A DNA stretch of 7,413 bases from Candidatus Aenigmatarchaeota archaeon (GTDB lineage: Archaea; Aenigmatarchaeota; Aenigmatarchaeia; QMZP01), in NCBI GenBank assembly GCA_003663225.1, contig QMZP01000031.1, positions 1 through 7,413 on the forward strand, written 5' to 3'. A model generated the notes under the pieces. That model was given only the letters and a program-made list of their open reading frames with translations. It was not told the DNA's origin and ran no database searches. Position numbers and translations under genes: made by a program. How positions within the stretch are numbered: position 1 is the stretch's first letter; each line of letters starts with the position of its first letter. Below, in pieces: positions 5,594 through 7,413 of this stretch.

Positions 5594-7119
5594 AAACCGT
5601 TCTTCCATATATCAAAGGCAAAGAGGAGCTCTTCCATGTCCATGAACCCGGATGACCACCTCTCTATGGACCATATCATATCGCCAAGCGTAAGCTCTGT
5701 AGCCACCATGCTCTCATCCCAGCATTGCGACACATCACAGAAGAACTCTACCAGGCTCACGTTCAGCGTCTGTGTGCTATTGACCGCACCGGGTGGTATG
5801 ATTATGGTAAGGCTGCCTATCTCTATGACCGCGCCATCCGGACCGAAGCTGGACAGCTTGTATTCCTTCCCTATATGGTCGCATGCCCCTATGATGTCGT
5901 CGTCATCGAACCTGTATATGTTTATGTTGTTCTCGTTTTCATAATCGCTGTCATTGTAACCGAACCTTAGCGTTATGTTCTTATTGAAGCCTGAGCTGCC
6001 TTCAAGGTGATATGCTTCCCCGCTCCTCGTGAACGTGCTGGATTCCCTGAGCATGTATACAGACGTCTTGCTGGTCTCCGTGGATACAGTATTTGATTCA
6101 GTGTCCTGCTCTTTGTCCTCAGGCGGCGGGGGTACATCAACGCACTTGGGGTAACCGTTAGGGTGCTTGTAACATGCCGAGCCTTTCGGGCAGCAGACCT
6201 TTGACCATGAATATGAGCCGCTGCCCTGGCACAACACCTCACCCGTATTGCATACCTTCGGTATACACGTCTTCTTTCCCATCGAATCGGGTATCTTGCC
6301 GCAGTACTCCTTTTCGTTATCACAGCACAGCACGCTGTCGTCGCCCCAGTTTCCGTCTCTCACACATTCGTGCGTCCCTTCAGGACAGTTCTCCTTCTTG
6401 CCGCAGAACGGCACGCCACCTTGCGAGCCGCATATGTAGTCATCCGTCTTCTTGCAGCACACCTTCCCTAACAAGGCCTTGCACATCACCTCGCCTTCCT
6501 TGCACTTCTTGTCCTTGCAGTAGTTGAGCTTCTTTATCATGGAATTACCGGCACACTCCGTGAGCCCATCGTTTATGCTTTTCTTGTTGCAGCATACAGG
6601 GTCAGCGCCTTTTTCGGCATGGCAGCAGACCTCGTCGCTGCTGCAGCATTTGAAGTTGTCGGTCGCCCCGGATGGGCACTTGACATATCCCTCACCGTAT
6701 ATGTTCTCGCAGGTCTTCTCGACGCATACGCCCTGCTTGCAGAATCCCGGCTTGTCGGATGATGTTGTACATTCGGCGCCGTCGGGTGCGTTCTTCTCGC
6801 CGCCGCTGCCGTCGCAGACCCTGCATTCTTTGCCTTCCACAGGCGTCCCGGCGGGCTTGTGCTCCACCTTGCAGTCGGAGCAGTGGCATTCCGAGCATGC
6901 CCCCACGTCTGTCGGCACGCACGTGCCTCCGCTGCACTCACCGCACTCGCCACAGTCATAGTCAGGGTCAGACACACATTGCCCGTTCTCACACTTCTGG
7001 CACTGCCCGCATTCAGGGCTGCAGGTGGCGGGCGTGCATTCAAGTGTCGGGGTTCCAGATAGCCCGCACCCAACACTGCCTCCGTATATGCCGTCGAATG
7101 TATCGAAGCTCACGCTCAC
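5590..7119 (-). CDS. Cysteine-rich secreted protein with knottin-like repeats and ZU5-like C-terminus (downstream part of an interrupted frame)
   Basis: From GTG 7119 the product has 509 residues and 51 cysteines, 48 of them in residues 18-326. Residues 28-132 are a ladder of closely spaced cysteines (CGQCQKC, CGECGEC, CSECHCSDC). Residues 137-189 carry three CC pairs. Residues 206-326 hold three repeats of C-x6-C-x(7-12)-CC-x(5-7)-C-x(8-11)-C, the cysteine order of inhibitor cystine knots. A Pro/Thr/Ser/Glu stalk (about 328-356) leads to a cysteine-poor beta domain; GSLTIIIPPGAV (435-446) recalls ZU5 domains. The cysteines probably form disulfides outside the cell. The GTG start is doubtful: it has no TATA box or ribosome binding site, and the frame stays open ten codons further up to a TAG at 7150, beyond which the same frame continues. 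This is therefore probably the C-terminal part of a larger protein. Confidence 0.8.
   Translation of the reverse strand: MSVSFDTFDGIYGGSVGCGLSGTPTLECTPATCSPECGQCQKCENGQCVSDPDYDCGECGECSGGTCVPTDVGACSECHCSDCKVEHKPAGTPVEGKECRVCDGSGGEKNAPDGAECTTSSDKPGFCKQGVCVEKTCENIYGEGYVKCPSGATDNFKCCSSDEVCCHAEKGADPVCCNKKSINDGLTECAGNSMIKKLNYCKDKKCKEGEVMCKALLGKVCCKKTDDYICGSQGGVPFCGKKENCPEGTHECVRDGNWGDDSVLCCDNEKEYCGKIPDSMGKKTCIPKVCNTGEVLCQGSGSYSWSKVCCPKGSACYKHPNGYPKCVDVPPPPEDKEQDTESNTVSTETSKTSVYMLRESSTFTRSGEAYHLEGSSGFNKNITLRFGYNDSDYENENNINIYRFDDDDIIGACDHIGKEYKLSSFGPDGAVIEIGSLTIIIPPGAVNSTQTLNVSLVEFFCDVSQCWDESMVATELTLGDMIWSIERWSSGFMDMEELLFAFDIWKNGF
6142..6504 (-). repeat. Three tandem six-cysteine knottin-like units
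   Basis: Residues 206-239, 245-285 and 290-326 of the 509-residue product each follow C-x6-C-x(n)-CC-x(n)-C-x(n)-C. The first two loops begin alike: KEGEVM, PEGTHE and NTGEVL lie between C1 and C2, and V-[CL]-C-C precedes loop 3. The conserved G-[ET] in loop 1 shows true duplication rather than chance cysteine spacing. The C1-C6 order matches the inhibitor cystine knot framework known from conotoxins and plant knottins; the fold itself is inferred. Confidence 0.7.
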
Positions 7120-7149
7120 GGTTGCGGATGAGCCGCTGCCGCTCAGGGT

Positions 7150-7152
7150 CTA
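7150..7152 (-). other. In-frame TAG codon splitting a single long reading frame
   Basis: The minus-strand frame runs open from the right window edge (7413) to this TAG and then, in the same frame and without any other stop, on to the TAG at 5590. The Ser/Gly-rich composition continues across it (SGSDS, stop, TLSGSGSS). No promoter or ribosome binding site follows that would restart translation. It may be a nonsense mutation, a sequencing error or a recoded codon. Confidence 0.75.
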
Positions 7153-7413
7153 GGAGTCCGACCCGCTGAAAGAGCCGGTGCAGTCGTCCGCGTTATTGGT
7201 CTGCATGTACCTGTCATTGACAGTCTCGGAAAAACTGTCAGAGCCCACGCTCGCGCTGACCGAACACATGTCAAAGCCGTTGGCCATATACTTTTCTATT
7301 GACCAGGAATACGAGAAGGAGAGCTCGGCGCTCTGGCATGCCGATATGTCAGCACTACATACCACAGAGCCGCTGCCCGGGCTGTTAGAGTCACAGCTCT
7401 GGCTGAACGGCCC
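7150..7413 (-). CDS. Upstream part of the interrupted cysteine-rich secreted protein (5' end outside window)
   Basis: There are 87 open codons from the window edge to the TAG at 7150-7152. The translation is Ser-, Gly- and Asp-rich with five cysteines and alternating strand-like segments (SAELSFSYSW, CSVSASVGSDSF), fitting an extracellular beta-rich domain. The start codon and any signal peptide must lie beyond the window; an internal GTG at 7365 is not a convincing start. The same style of sequence resumes immediately after the TAG (TLSGSGSSATVSVSF), so this piece and the 5590-7119 product most likely belong to one gene. Whether it ends here as a separate short protein cannot be decided from sequence alone. 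Confidence 0.6.
   Translation of the reverse strand, partial: GPFSQSCDSNSPGSGSVVCSADISACQSAELSFSYSWSIEKYMANGFDMCSVSASVGSDSFSETVNDRYMQTNNADDCTGSFSGSDS

Noticed and set aside
6174..6961. Long plus-strand frames rich in Ser, Pro, Cys or Arg
   Set aside because: Antisense shadows of the cysteine-rich gene; low-complexity composition without start signals.
5590..7413. General recoding of TAG as a sense codon in this organism
   Set aside because: The genes ending at 2394, 5593 and 5590 all stop at TAG. Reading through the TAG at 5591 would add a long meaningless antisense tail. A local event at 7150 remains possible.
1..7413. tRNA, rRNA, CRISPR array or insertion sequence
   Set aside because: No cloverleaf, direct-repeat/spacer pattern, transposase or terminal inverted repeats were seen on either strand.

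Overview
The window looks archaeal. AT-rich boxes of the TTTATATA type lie about 20-35 bases before several ATG codons, some of these genes have no room for a ribosome binding site (leaderless pattern), and others carry GGTGA-type sites. Isoleucine ATA and arginine AGG codons are common. The gene content fits too: a Vps4/CdvC-type AAA ATPase and several single-pass surface proteins. A DPANN-like or other uncultivated archaeon is a reasonable guess, but no marker gene here fixes the lineage.

Layout, left to right. On the minus strand, 1-1703 is a membrane-anchored protein with a prepilin-like N-terminus, a possible Rossmann/GATase-like region and a LamG jellyroll; it runs off the left edge. 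A nearly symmetric TATA element separates it from two plus-strand genes: a 207-residue coiled-coil protein with ESCRT-III-like layout (1771-2394) and a 381-residue MIT + AAA + Vps4 C-terminal helix ATPase (2437-3582). Convergent to these, on the minus strand, are a 55-residue acidic protein (3591-3758) and, upstream of it, a membrane-anchored protein with tandem beta-sandwich repeats (3947-4972). A divergent promoter region follows. A perfect 11-bp-arm palindrome there overlaps the predicted start of transcription of a 172-residue exported plus-strand protein (5075-5593). The last gene (minus strand, 5590 to beyond 7413) encodes a giant cysteine-rich secreted protein with knottin-like repeats and a ZU5-like C-terminus; its reading frame is broken once, by an in-frame TAG at 7150-7152.

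How the genes may work together. The two plus-strand genes look like a membrane-remodelling pair: a polymer-forming ESCRT-III-like protein and the ATPase that would disassemble it. This is inference from architecture and adjacency. They sit among genes for envelope and exported proteins, which would suit a role in division, budding or vesicle release, but nothing here shows a direct link.

The points most worth checking are the ESCRT-III-like/Vps4 pair, the conotoxin-like cysteine framework in an archaeal surface protein, the in-frame amber codon in that gene, and the palindromic operator or hairpin at 5048-5070.
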